NCBI RefSeq assembly: GCF_000384315.1
Contig: NZ_ARVW01000001.1
Coordinates: forward strand, 6,741,001 to 6,805,000
Reading direction: 5' to 3'
DNA from: Amycolatopsis nigrescens CSC17Ta-90
GTDB lineage: Bacteria > Actinomycetota > Actinomycetes > Mycobacteriales > Pseudonocardiaceae
DNA length: 64,000 bases
Translations under genes and position numbers: made by a program
Notes under the pieces: model-generated
What the model was told of the DNA's origin: nothing
The model's database searches: none
The model's input: the letters and a program-made list of their open reading frames with translations, nothing else
In this document: one piece after another, positions 56,630 through 64,000 of the stretch
Position numbering within the stretch: position 1 is the first letter of the stretch
Layout: each line of letters begins with the position of its first letter

Positions 56630-56845
56630 CCCCTGGACCTTCAGTCTATCCCGGCACCCGGGCCGGCTGGGCGATAACCCTCACCTGGTGACGAAGTGAA
56701 AACCCGATACGTGCGCTGAAATGACAACCGGCCGCTTTTTCCGGGCCCGTCGTTGACACTGCTATTCCGGCGCCCTTACGTTTTGTTTCTGCCGTATTCG
56801 GCCGCGAATCGAAATGAGGCCGGCGCGCTGGGAAGGAGTGGGTTG

Positions 56846-57970
56846 ATGGTGAGTCAGGCCCGTATTCCCCGTCTTACTCGTGAGCAGTTCGAGGAGTTCG
56901 CGGGTGAGTTGGATGCGTTGCGGCGGGAGTTGGCCGAGGATTTGGGGGTGCAGGACGCGGCCTATATCCGGCGGGTGGTGGCCTGGCAGCAGCGGTTCGA
57001 GGTGGTGGGGCGGGCGTTGTTGTGGGCGGGGTGGTTCCCGCCGGCGTGGCTGGTGGGGACGGCGGCGTTGTCGGTGTCGAAGATCCTGGACAACATGGAG
57101 ATCGGCCACAACGTGATGCACGGCCAGTACGACTGGATGGGTGATCCGGCGTTGAACTCGAAGATGTTCGAGTGGGACACCGTGTGCCCGTCCGAGCAGT
57201 GGCGCCACACCCACAACTACATCCACCACACGTTCACCAACATCCTCGGCAAGGACCGCGACATCGGCTACGGCCTGCTGCGCATGATCGACGCGCAGCG
57301 CTGGAACCCCTACTACTTGGGCAACCCCCTCTACGCGTTCGGGTTGATGCTGGCGTTCGAGTGGGGGGTGATGCTGCACGACCTGGAGATCGAGAAACTC
57401 CGCACCGGCCGCAAAACCTGGGCCGAAACCAAAGGTCTGCGCCGGCAGATGTGGCACAAGGGGGTCAAACAGGCCCTCAAGGACTACGTGCTGTTCCCGC
57501 TGCTCAGCGGCCCGGGCGCGGTGGCCACGCTGACCGGGAACGCGACCGCGAACCTGGTGCGCAACCTGTGGGCGTTCAGCATCATCTTCTGCGGCCACTT
57601 CCCCGAAGGCGTCGCAGACTTCACCGAAGACGAGTGCGAGAACGAGACCCGCGGCCAGTGGTACTACCGGCAGATGCTCGGCTCAAGCAACATCGACGGC
57701 AGCCCCCTGTTCCACATCCTGGCCGGCAACCTCAGCTTCCAAATCGAACACCACCTCTTCCCCGACATCCCCGCCCGCCGCTACCAGCAGATCGCGCCAC
57801 GGATCAGGGAGATCAGCGACCGCTACGGACTCCGCTACAACACCGGCCCCCTCACCAAACAAATCGGCAACGTCTGGAAAAAGATCTTCCGACTCGCCCT
57901 ACCACCGTCGCACGGTGGGACACCGGCCGTCGGGCGGAAGTCCCGCCGGGCGGGGCCGCGCGCCGCCTGA
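56846..57970 (+). CDS. Membrane fatty-acid desaturase (DesA3/linoleoyl-CoA desaturase type)
   Basis: The product of 374 residues has the three histidine boxes of di-iron membrane desaturases: HNVMH (in IGHNVMHGQYDW), HNYIHH (RHTHNYIHHTF) and QIEHHLFPD. Hydrophobic segments separate the boxes. It should introduce a double bond in an acyl chain, using electrons from a ferredoxin-type donor not encoded here. The ATG at 56846 follows GGAAGGAG by seven bases. It is convergent with glpK. It could tailor fatty acids for membrane lipids or for the FAAL-PKS product; the latter is only a possibility. Confidence 0.92.
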   Translation: MVSQARIPRLTREQFEEFAGELDALRRELAEDLGVQDAAYIRRVVAWQQRFEVVGRALLWAGWFPPAWLVGTAALSVSKILDNMEIGHNVMHGQYDWMGDPALNSKMFEWDTVCPSEQWRHTHNYIHHTFTNILGKDRDIGYGLLRMIDAQRWNPYYLGNPLYAFGLMLAFEWGVMLHDLEIEKLRTGRKTWAETKGLRRQMWHKGVKQALKDYVLFPLLSGPGAVATLTGNATANLVRNLWAFSIIFCGHFPEGVADFTEDECENETRGQWYYRQMLGSSNIDGSPLFHILAGNLSFQIEHHLFPDIPARRYQQIAPRIREISDRYGLRYNTGPLTKQIGNVWKKIFRLALPPSHGGTPAVGRKSRRAGPRAA

Positions 57971-57995
57971 CGGAGTTCGTTCGCCGTCTGAGCCG

Positions 57996-59504
57996 TTAAG
58001 CGGCGTCGGCCCAGTCGAACGATTTGGTGACCGCTTTCTGCCACTGGGCGTATCGCCGGTTCCTGGCTGCCTCGTCCAGCCGCGGTTCCCAGCGTTCGCC
58101 CTCGGCCCAGTTCGCGCGAACGTCCGCCTCGCCGTTCCAGTATCCGACGGCAAGGCCGGCGGCGTAGGCCGCGCCGAGCGCGGTGGTTTCGCTGACCACG
58201 GGACGGATGACCGGCACCCCGAGAATGTCGGCCTGGAACTGCATGAGGGTCTCGTTCACCACCATGCCGCCGTCGACCTTGAGCGCGGTGAGCCGCACAC
58301 CCGAGTCGGCGTTCATCGCGTCCAGCACCTCCCTGGTCTGGAACGCGGTGGCCTCCAGCACGGCGCGCGCGAGATGACCCTTGGTGACGTAGCGGGTGAG
58401 CCCGACGATGGCGCCGCGGGCGTCCGGCCGCCAGTAGGGCGCGAAAAGGCCGGAGAACGCCGGGACGATGTAGGCGCCGCCGGTGTCGTCCACGGTGGTG
58501 GCCAGCGCCTCGATCTCGGCGGCGTCGGAGATCAGCCCGAGGTTGTCCCGCATCCACTGCACCAGCGACCCGGTGACCGCGATCGACCCTTCCAGTGCGT
58601 ACACCGGCTCCTGCCCGCCGAGCTGGTGGCACACGGTGGTGAGCAGCCCGTGCTTCGACGGAACCCGCTCGGTGCCGGTGTTCATCAGCATGAAGTTGCC
58701 GGTGCCGTAGGTGTTCTTGGCCTCCCCGCGGGACAGGCAGGCCTGCCCGAAGGTAGCCGCCTGCTGGTCGCCGAGGTCACCGGCCACCGGCACCCCGGCC
58801 AGCGCGTCGAGCCCGCGGCAGTGCCCGTACACCTCCGAAGAGGACCGGATCTCCGGCAGCATGGACAGCGGAATGGCCATCTCCTCGGCGATCTCGGCGT
58901 CCCAGGACAAAGTGGACAGATCCATCAGCATGGTGCGGGACGCGTTGGTGGGGTCGGTCAGGTGCAGGCCGCCGCGCACCCCGCCGGTCAGGTTCCACAG
59001 CACCCAGGTATCCATGGTGCCGAACATCAGGTGCCCGGCCTGCGCCGCCGCCCTGGCACCGTCCACATTGTCCAGTATCCAGCCGATCTTGGGTCCGGAG
59101 AAGTAGGTGGCCAGCGGCAGCCCCACCTTCGCCCGGTACCGGTCGCGGCCCTGTGCGCCGGCCAGTTTCGCGACGATCTCCTCGGTGCGGGTGTCCTGCC
59201 ACACGATCGCGTTGTGCACCGGCCGCCCGGTCCGCCGGTCCCACACCACCGCCGTCTCCCGCTGGTTGGTGACCCCGACCGCCGCGATGTCCGACGCGGT
59301 CAGCTCGGCCTTGGCCAGCGCCGCCGCGGTCACCGCCATGGTGTTCTCCCACACCTGGCACGGGTCGTGCTCCACCCAGCCCGCCCGCGGGAGGATCTGC
59401 GCGTGCTCCTTCTGGTCGATCGAGACCGCCCGCCCGGCGTGGTCGAAGACCATCGCCCTGGTGGAGGTGGTGCCCTGGTCGATCGCCAGCACGAACTGCT
59501 GCAT
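57996..59504 (-). CDS. glpK: Glycerol kinase 1
   Basis: The product of 502 residues phosphorylates glycerol to sn-glycerol 3-phosphate with ATP. FGGY-kinase signatures are plain: [60 protein letters not shown] and [18 protein letters not shown]. The length is normal. GAAGGGA precedes the ATG. It follows glpD by 29 bases in one leftward operon. A second kinase is encoded at 62132. Confidence 0.95.
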   Translation of the reverse strand: MQQFVLAIDQGTTSTRAMVFDHAGRAVSIDQKEHAQILPRAGWVEHDPCQVWENTMAVTAAALAKAELTASDIAAVGVTNQRETAVVWDRRTGRPVHNAIVWQDTRTEEIVAKLAGAQGRDRYRAKVGLPLATYFSGPKIGWILDNVDGARAAAQAGHLMFGTMDTWVLWNLTGGVRGGLHLTDPTNASRTMLMDLSTLSWDAEIAEEMAIPLSMLPEIRSSSEVYGHCRGLDALAGVPVAGDLGDQQAATFGQACLSRGEAKNTYGTGNFMLMNTGTERVPSKHGLLTTVCHQLGGQEPVYALEGSIAVTGSLVQWMRDNLGLISDAAEIEALATTVDDTGGAYIVPAFSGLFAPYWRPDARGAIVGLTRYVTKGHLARAVLEATAFQTREVLDAMNADSGVRLTALKVDGGMVVNETLMQFQADILGVPVIRPVVSETTALGAAYAAGLAVGYWNGEADVRANWAEGERWEPRLDEAARNRRYAQWQKAVTKSFDWADAA

Positions 59505-59533
59505 CCGGATCCCTTCCAGCTCGCCGGTCGCCG

Positions 59534-61246
59534 TTACCTGGCGCCGACCCTGGCCTCCGGTGCGCCGAGCCGTTCCGCGTCGGCGGTGCGGTCGTCCGGC
59601 TGGACCTGCGACTCGCGTTCGGCTTCGACCCGCGCCCGGTAGCGGTCGACCTCGTAGGCCGCGGTCTCGGCGTCCCAGCCGAGCAGCGGGCCGACCAGCG
59701 CCGCCACCTCGGCGGCGCTTTCCGTGCCGCGGTCCCAGGTGTCCACCGAGACGCGCAGGCGGCGGGTCAGGATGTCGTCGAGGTGCAGCGCGCCCTCGTG
59801 CGAGACCGCGTAGTACGCCTCCGCCTTCAGGTAGCGCGGGGCGTGCGTGAGCGGCTCGGCCAGTTCCGGGTCCAGCTCGATCAGGTCGAGCAGCTCGTGC
59901 ACCAGGCTGCCGTACCGGCCGAGCAGGTGCTCCAGCACCGGCACCTCGAGTCCGGCGTTCGCCGCCAGGTTGGCCCGGTTGTTCCACAGCGCCTGGTAGC
60001 CGTCCGCGCCGAGCAGCGGCTGGTCACGGGTGTTCGACCTGGCCACCGGGCGCGGAAAGTCCTTGACCGCCTCGTTCACCGCGTCGTCGGCCATCACGCG
60101 GTAGGTGGTGTACTTGCCGCCGGCGACCAGCACCAGACCGGGGGCGGCGGTGACCACGGTGTGCTCCCTGGACAGCTTGCTGGTGTCGTCCGACTCGCCG
60201 GCCAGCAGCGGCCGCAGCCCGGCGTAGACGCCGACCACGTCGTCGCGGGTGAGCGGCTTGGCCAGCAGCCGGTTGGCGTGGCCGAGGATGTAGTCGATGT
60301 CGCGGCTGGTGGCCGCGGGGTGCGCGAGGTCGTGCTGCCACGGGGTGTCGGTGGTGCCGATCACCCACAGGTCGTCGCTCCACGGGCACGGGATGATGAA
60401 CAGCAGGCTCTTCTCGGTCTCGGTGATCAGCCCGGTGCGGGAGTCGATGGCCGCACGCGGGACCACCACGTGCACGCCCTTGGACGCGCGCACCCTGAAC
60501 TGCCGCTTCGTCTCCGCCTTGTCCTGAAGCTCGTCGGTCCACACTCCGGCCGCGTTGATCGTCCGCCGGGCGCGGATTTCGTGCTCCTGCCCGGTTTCGA
60601 GGTCCCGCAGCACGGCGCCGGTCACCCGGTTGCCGTCGCGCAGGAAGCCGGTGACCAGTGCGCTGGTGGCCACCAGCGCGCCGGTGGCGGCGGCGGTGCG
60701 GGCCAGCATCATGGTGTGCCTGGCGTCGTCGAGCTGGCCTTCGTAGAACTTGACGCCGCCGTGGACGGCACCCTTCCTGGCGCCGGGGAAGGTCTCCAGC
60801 ATCTTCCGCGCGCTGAGATGGCGGTGATGCGACGGCACTCCACGGCCCGCGCCGAGCACGTCGTACACGCCCACTCCGGCGCCCACGTACACCCGGTCGA
60901 TGCCCCGCCGCTCCAGTGGGTAGATGAACTCGACCGGCTTGGCCAGGTGCGGGCAGAGCTTGTTCAGGATCAGGCTGCGTTCGCGCAGCGCCTCGAACAC
61001 GAGCGGGAAGTGCAGCTGCTTGAGGTAGCGCAGCCCGCCGTGCACCAGCTTCGACGACCGGCTCGACGTGCCGGAGGCCAGGTCGCGCGCCTCCACCAGG
61101 CCCACCCGCAGCCCCCGGCCCGCCGCGTCCAGCGCGGCGCCGGCGCCGACCACCCCGGCGCCGATCACCAGCACGTCCAGTTCGGTGTCGGCCATGGACG
61201 TCAGGGCCCGGCGGCGGTTCTCCGGGGACAAAGCGGCGTTGCTCAT
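59534..61246 (-). CDS. glpD: Aerobic glycerol-3-phosphate dehydrogenase
   Basis: The product of 570 residues oxidises glycerol 3-phosphate to dihydroxyacetone phosphate at the membrane, passing electrons to quinone. It has the FAD motif [20 protein letters not shown], the [18 protein letters not shown] signature, GLRPLLA and [12 protein letters not shown], and the C-terminal DAO_C domain. It is first in the leftward operon with glpK and divergent from the IclR-type regulator, with a palindromic operator in the 118-base gap. Confidence 0.95.
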   Translation of the reverse strand: MSNAALSPENRRRALTSMADTELDVLVIGAGVVGAGAALDAAGRGLRVGLVEARDLASGTSSRSSKLVHGGLRYLKQLHFPLVFEALRERSLILNKLCPHLAKPVEFIYPLERRGIDRVYVGAGVGVYDVLGAGRGVPSHHRHLSARKMLETFPGARKGAVHGGVKFYEGQLDDARHTMMLARTAAATGALVATSALVTGFLRDGNRVTGAVLRDLETGQEHEIRARRTINAAGVWTDELQDKAETKRQFRVRASKGVHVVVPRAAIDSRTGLITETEKSLLFIIPCPWSDDLWVIGTTDTPWQHDLAHPAATSRDIDYILGHANRLLAKPLTRDDVVGVYAGLRPLLAGESDDTSKLSREHTVVTAAPGLVLVAGGKYTTYRVMADDAVNEAVKDFPRPVARSNTRDQPLLGADGYQALWNNRANLAANAGLEVPVLEHLLGRYGSLVHELLDLIELDPELAEPLTHAPRYLKAEAYYAVSHEGALHLDDILTRRLRVSVDTWDRGTESAAEVAALVGPLLGWDAETAAYEVDRYRARVEAERESQVQPDDRTADAERLGAPEARVGAR

Positions 61247-61324
61247 GTCTGGGTACGACCTTCCGTTTTCGCAGGCGTTATGTGCCGGAAGCTACGACAG
61301 CGGACGGGGCCCGACAACGGACTC

Positions 61325-61343
61325 CGTTCGGCAATGCCGAACG
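61325..61343. promoter_or_regulatory. Palindromic operator of the glycerol genes
   Basis: CGTTCGGCAATGCCGAACG has perfect 8-base arms around AAT. It lies in the gap between glpD and the IclR-type gene, 21 bases before the latter's start, as expected for a GylR-type site controlling both sides. Confidence 0.65.
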
Positions 61344-61364
61344 CCCTCACCTAGGGTGGGCCGG

Positions 61365-62135
61365 GTGCGGGGCCTGGTGCAGTCGGTGGAGCGGGCGGCG
61401 GCCATGCTGCGCCTGCTGGCGGACGGGAGTGAGCCGATGGAGCTGGGCGTCATCGCCGACGCGCTCGGCCTGCCCAAGGGCACCGCGCACGGCCTGCTGC
61501 GGACGCTGAAGGAGGTCGGCTTCGTCGAGCAGGACGTGGCCGGCGGGCCGTACCGGGTGGCGGCGGACGTGTTCCGGCTCGGCCCGCGACCGATGGACCT
61601 GAACGAACTGCGCTCCCACGCGGTCGACTGGGCGGACGCGCTGGCCGCGCGCACCGGTGAGTCGGTCCGGGTCGCCGCGTTCGCCGACGGCCACGCGGTG
61701 ACCGCGCACCACGTGTTCCGCGCCGACGGCAGCAGGCAGGTGCTGCGCACCGGGACGCACTTTCCGCTGCACGCCAGCGCGCTGGGCAAGGTGCTGCTGG
61801 CGTTCGAGCCCGGTGCCGCCCGCAGCCTTTACCACGCCGAGCTGGAGCCGCTGACCGGCCGGACCACCACCGACCGCCGGGCGCTGCAGCGCGAGCTGGC
61901 CGAAGTCAGGGACCTCGGCCACGCGGTGTCCGTCGAGGAGCAGCAGGCCGGCCTGTCGGGCATCGCGTCCCCGATCCGCGACCACGGCGGCTACGTGGTC
62001 GCGGCGGTGGGCATCGAAGGGCCGCCGGAGCGGCTGTTCGACGACAAGCTGCGCCCCCGCCAGGCGTTGGTGACGCAGGTGCTGCGCGCGGGACGGTCCA
62101 TCTCGCGCGAACTCGGGCACGGGCGGCACCGATGA
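61365..62135 (+). CDS. IclR-family regulator of glycerol genes (GylR-like)
   Basis: The product of 256 residues has an N-terminal winged helix (SVERAAAMLRLLADG, ELGVIADALGLPKGTAHGLL) and an IclR ligand domain (LHASALGKVLLAFEPG, GLSGIASPIRDHGGYVVAAVGI). It resembles GylR, the glycerol regulator of Streptomyces, and its position between glpD and a glycerol kinase gene supports this. The likely inducer is glycerol 3-phosphate. Its stop overlaps the next ATG by four bases. Confidence 0.9.
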   Translation: MRGLVQSVERAAAMLRLLADGSEPMELGVIADALGLPKGTAHGLLRTLKEVGFVEQDVAGGPYRVAADVFRLGPRPMDLNELRSHAVDWADALAARTGESVRVAAFADGHAVTAHHVFRADGSRQVLRTGTHFPLHASALGKVLLAFEPGAARSLYHAELEPLTGRTTTDRRALQRELAEVRDLGHAVSVEEQQAGLSGIASPIRDHGGYVVAAVGIEGPPERLFDDKLRPRQALVTQVLRAGRSISRELGHGRHR

Positions 62136-63649
62136 GCGAGCGTTATGTCGCGGCGATCGACCAGGGCACCACCTCGACCAGGTGCGTGCTCTACGACCGC
62201 CAGGGCCGGCTGGTGTCGGTGAGCCGGCAGCGGCACCGGCAGTACTACCCGAGGCCGGGTTGGGTGGAGCACGATCCCGCGGAAATCTGGTCGCAGGTCG
62301 CGCAACTGCTCCCGAAGGCGCTGCACGACGCGGGCGCCGAGGCTCGTGACGTGGTCGCGCTGGGCATCACCGGGCAGCGCGAGACCACCGTGGTCTGGGA
62401 CCGGCGGACCGGCCGTCCCGCGCACCGGGCGGTGGTCTGGCAGGACACCCGCACCGAGGAACTGCTCGACGGCTGGGCCCGTTCCGTCGCCCCGGCCGAC
62501 CTGCGGGCCCGCACCGGGCTGCCGCTGGCCAACTACTTCTCGGCGCCCAAGCTCCGCTGGCTGCTCGACCACCATCCGGAGCTGGCCGCCCGCGCCGAGT
62601 CCGGCGACCTGCTGTTCGGCACCATGGACAGCTGGCTGGTCTGGAACCTCACCGGCGGCGCCGACGGCGGACGGCACGTCACCGACGTGACCAACGCCAG
62701 CCGCACCATGCTGATGAACCTGGAGACGCTCGACTGGGATGCCGAACTGCTCGACCGGTTCGGCATCCCACCGGCGATGCTGCCCGCGATCGAGCCCACC
62801 ATCGGCGGTTTCGGCGTCACGGCGGCCGGGGTGCCGGGCATCCCGATCGGCGCGGTGATCGGCGACCAGCAGGCGTCGTTGTTCGGGCAGACCGCGTTCG
62901 AGGCGGGGCAGGCGAAGTGCACCTTCGGCACCGGAAGCTTCCTGCTGCTCAACACCGGCACCGAGCTCGTCCGGTCCAGGCACGGCCTGATCACCACGGT
63001 GGCGCACAAGATGCGCGGCGAGGACGCGGTGTACGCGCTGGAGGGCTCGGTCGCGATGAGCGGCGGGATCGTGCAGTGGTGCCGGGACAACCTCGGCCTG
63101 ATCCGCTCCCCGGCCGAGATCGAGACGCTTGCGTCCACTGTGGACGACAACGGCGGATGCTATGTGGTGCCCGCCTTTTCCGGGCTGCTGGCCCCGCACT
63201 GGGACAGCACCGCGCAGGGCGTGATCGTCGGGCTGACCGGGTACGTGCGCAAGGAGCACATCGCCCGCGCGGTGTTGGAGGCGACCGCGTGGCAGACCAG
63301 GGACGTGGTGGACGCGATGAACGCCGACGCCGGGGTGCCGGCCACCAGCCTGGCCGTGGACGGCGGCATGACGGCGAACAACCTGCTGATGCGGCTGGTG
63401 GCCGACTTCCTCGGCATCCCGGTGGTGCGGCCGATGATGACCGAGACCGTCGCGCTCGGCGCGGCATACGCGGCCGGGCTCGCGGTCGGCTACTGGCCGG
63501 ACCGCCGGGTGCTGCGCGGGCACTGGCGCCGCGCCGCCGAATGGCTGCCGGAGCTGGACCCGGCGCGGCGGGAAGCCGAACTGGGCAACTGGCGGCACGC
63601 GGTGCACACGGCGTCGGTGTGGGGCCGCCGCCCCCACGAGCCCTCCTGA
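62132..63649 (+). CDS. glpK: Glycerol kinase 2
   Basis: The product of 505 residues is a full-length FGGY kinase: [57 protein letters not shown] and AVDGGMTANNLLMRLVADF. It is clearly paralogous to the kinase at 57996 but more diverged than a recent duplicate. It is co-translated with the IclR-type regulator (ATGA overlap). It may act on glycerol or on a related polyol. Confidence 0.92.
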   Translation: MSERYVAAIDQGTTSTRCVLYDRQGRLVSVSRQRHRQYYPRPGWVEHDPAEIWSQVAQLLPKALHDAGAEARDVVALGITGQRETTVVWDRRTGRPAHRAVVWQDTRTEELLDGWARSVAPADLRARTGLPLANYFSAPKLRWLLDHHPELAARAESGDLLFGTMDSWLVWNLTGGADGGRHVTDVTNASRTMLMNLETLDWDAELLDRFGIPPAMLPAIEPTIGGFGVTAAGVPGIPIGAVIGDQQASLFGQTAFEAGQAKCTFGTGSFLLLNTGTELVRSRHGLITTVAHKMRGEDAVYALEGSVAMSGGIVQWCRDNLGLIRSPAEIETLASTVDDNGGCYVVPAFSGLLAPHWDSTAQGVIVGLTGYVRKEHIARAVLEATAWQTRDVVDAMNADAGVPATSLAVDGGMTANNLLMRLVADFLGIPVVRPMMTETVALGAAYAAGLAVGYWPDRRVLRGHWRRAAEWLPELDPARREAELGNWRHAVHTASVWGRRPHEPS

Positions 63650-63656
63650 CCACCGG

Positions 63657-63812
63657 CGTGTTTGCCCTCCCGGCCGCCGTGTTGGCCGTCTGCGACACCG
63701 AGTTGGCCGGTTCCGGCAGGCTTTCGACCGACTGCGACCACGGGGTCATCGCCGCGAACGGGCCAACTCGATGCCCGGAGTGGCCAACTCGGTGACGTGA
63801 GCGGCAAACACG
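63657..63812. repeat. Nested inverted-repeat element downstream of glycerol kinase 2
   Basis: The outer arms are CGTGTTTGCC (63657-63666) and GGCAAACACG (63803-63812). Inside, GAGTTGGCC (63700-63708) pairs with GGCCAACTC at 63761-63769 and again at 63782-63790. No protein is encoded. It may be an intergenic repeat family or a bidirectional terminator between the two convergent genes. Confidence 0.55.
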
Positions 63813-63837
63813 GCGACGGGGGCGCAGGGGGCGGGTG

Positions 63838-64000
63838 TCAGCTGCGCTGGTATTCCTCCCAGGTCAGTTTCGGGGTGACGACCGGGCCGTCGTCGGCGCC
63901 GCGGTTGGCCAGGCCGTTGAGCCCGAGGTAGTAGTCGCCGGCCTGGTGCTGCGCGCCGCTGGACTGGTCGGGATCGGACACCGCGATCGCGTGGATGTGG
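63838..64000 (-). CDS. Unidentified protein, C-terminal 53 residues (cut by window edge)
   Basis: The leftward frame reads HIHAIAVSDPDQSSGAQHQ, then AGDYYLGLNGLANRGADDG, and ends KLTWEEYQRS before a TGA at 63838-63840. Codon use is that of a real high-GC gene. I do not recognise the family from this fragment. Confidence 0.55.
   Translation of the reverse strand, partial: HIHAIAVSDPDQSSGAQHQAGDYYLGLNGLANRGADDGPVVTPKLTWEEYQRS

Overview
The window is high-GC DNA from an actinomycete. GTG and TTG starts, many 4-base start/stop overlaps, PucR/CdaR-type regulators, DUF222-HNH genes, a MAB_1171c-family gene and FadD32/Pks13-like lipid enzymes suggest a Pseudonocardiales member such as Amycolatopsis. 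That placement is inference; no rRNA or other marker gene is present, and no tRNA, CRISPR array or intact insertion sequence was seen.

Layout. 1-8.3 kb holds secreted esterases and hydrolases (CocE-type, SGNH, and a cutinase/PET-hydrolase-like enzyme), an acyl-CoA synthetase, a TetR regulator and two paralogous PucR/CdaR-type regulators. 8.7-21.6 kb is the centrepiece. It holds an MmpL exporter, then a tightly overlapping operon of a fatty acyl-AMP ligase (FAAL), a 2,210-residue polyketide synthase (ACP-KS-AT-DH-KR-ACP-degenerate carrier-TE), an acyl-CoA carboxylase beta subunit and an XRE regulator. The order and the terminal domains copy the mycobacterial mycolate-condensing set fadD32-pks13-accD4, but this synthase carries DH and KR domains that Pks13 lacks.

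21.6-24.8 kb has a DUF2306 membrane protein divergent from a GntR-TetR fusion regulator with a palindromic operator between them, then a DUF222-HNH gene. A second, near-identical DUF222-HNH gene lies inverted at 36.4-37.7 kb, so the two copies bracket about 11.6 kb. Inside are a copper/cupredoxin cluster (CopC, a Pro-rich anchored protein, CopD, two cupredoxins, a YceI-like protein), an OafA-type acyltransferase-SGNH protein, a dolichol-phosphate-mannose-synthase-like glycosyltransferase, an acetyltransferase, a P450 and a decayed IS5-type transposase.

38-44.8 kb holds a divergent enolase, a second P450, an orphan second FAAL whose promoter resembles that of the first, and two methyltransferases. 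44.8-48.3 kb, together with one of those methyltransferases, forms a leftward cassette XRE - ImmA/IrrE protease - MAB_1171c membrane protein - amidohydrolase - O-methyltransferase. 48.5-57 kb is a mix of transporters, TetR/target pairs with visible operators, a ricin-type lectin, a monooxygenase and a lipase. 56.8-63.6 kb has a membrane fatty-acid desaturase and a glycerol locus with two glycerol kinases, glpD and an IclR regulator. The window ends inside an unidentified leftward gene.

How the genes may work together (inference): FAAL1 activates a fatty acid and loads it on the N-terminal ACP of the synthase. The carboxylase supplies the carboxyacyl extender. The synthase condenses, reduces and dehydrates, and its Pks13-like thioesterase releases or transfers the product. 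The MmpL protein is a candidate exporter of the lipid.
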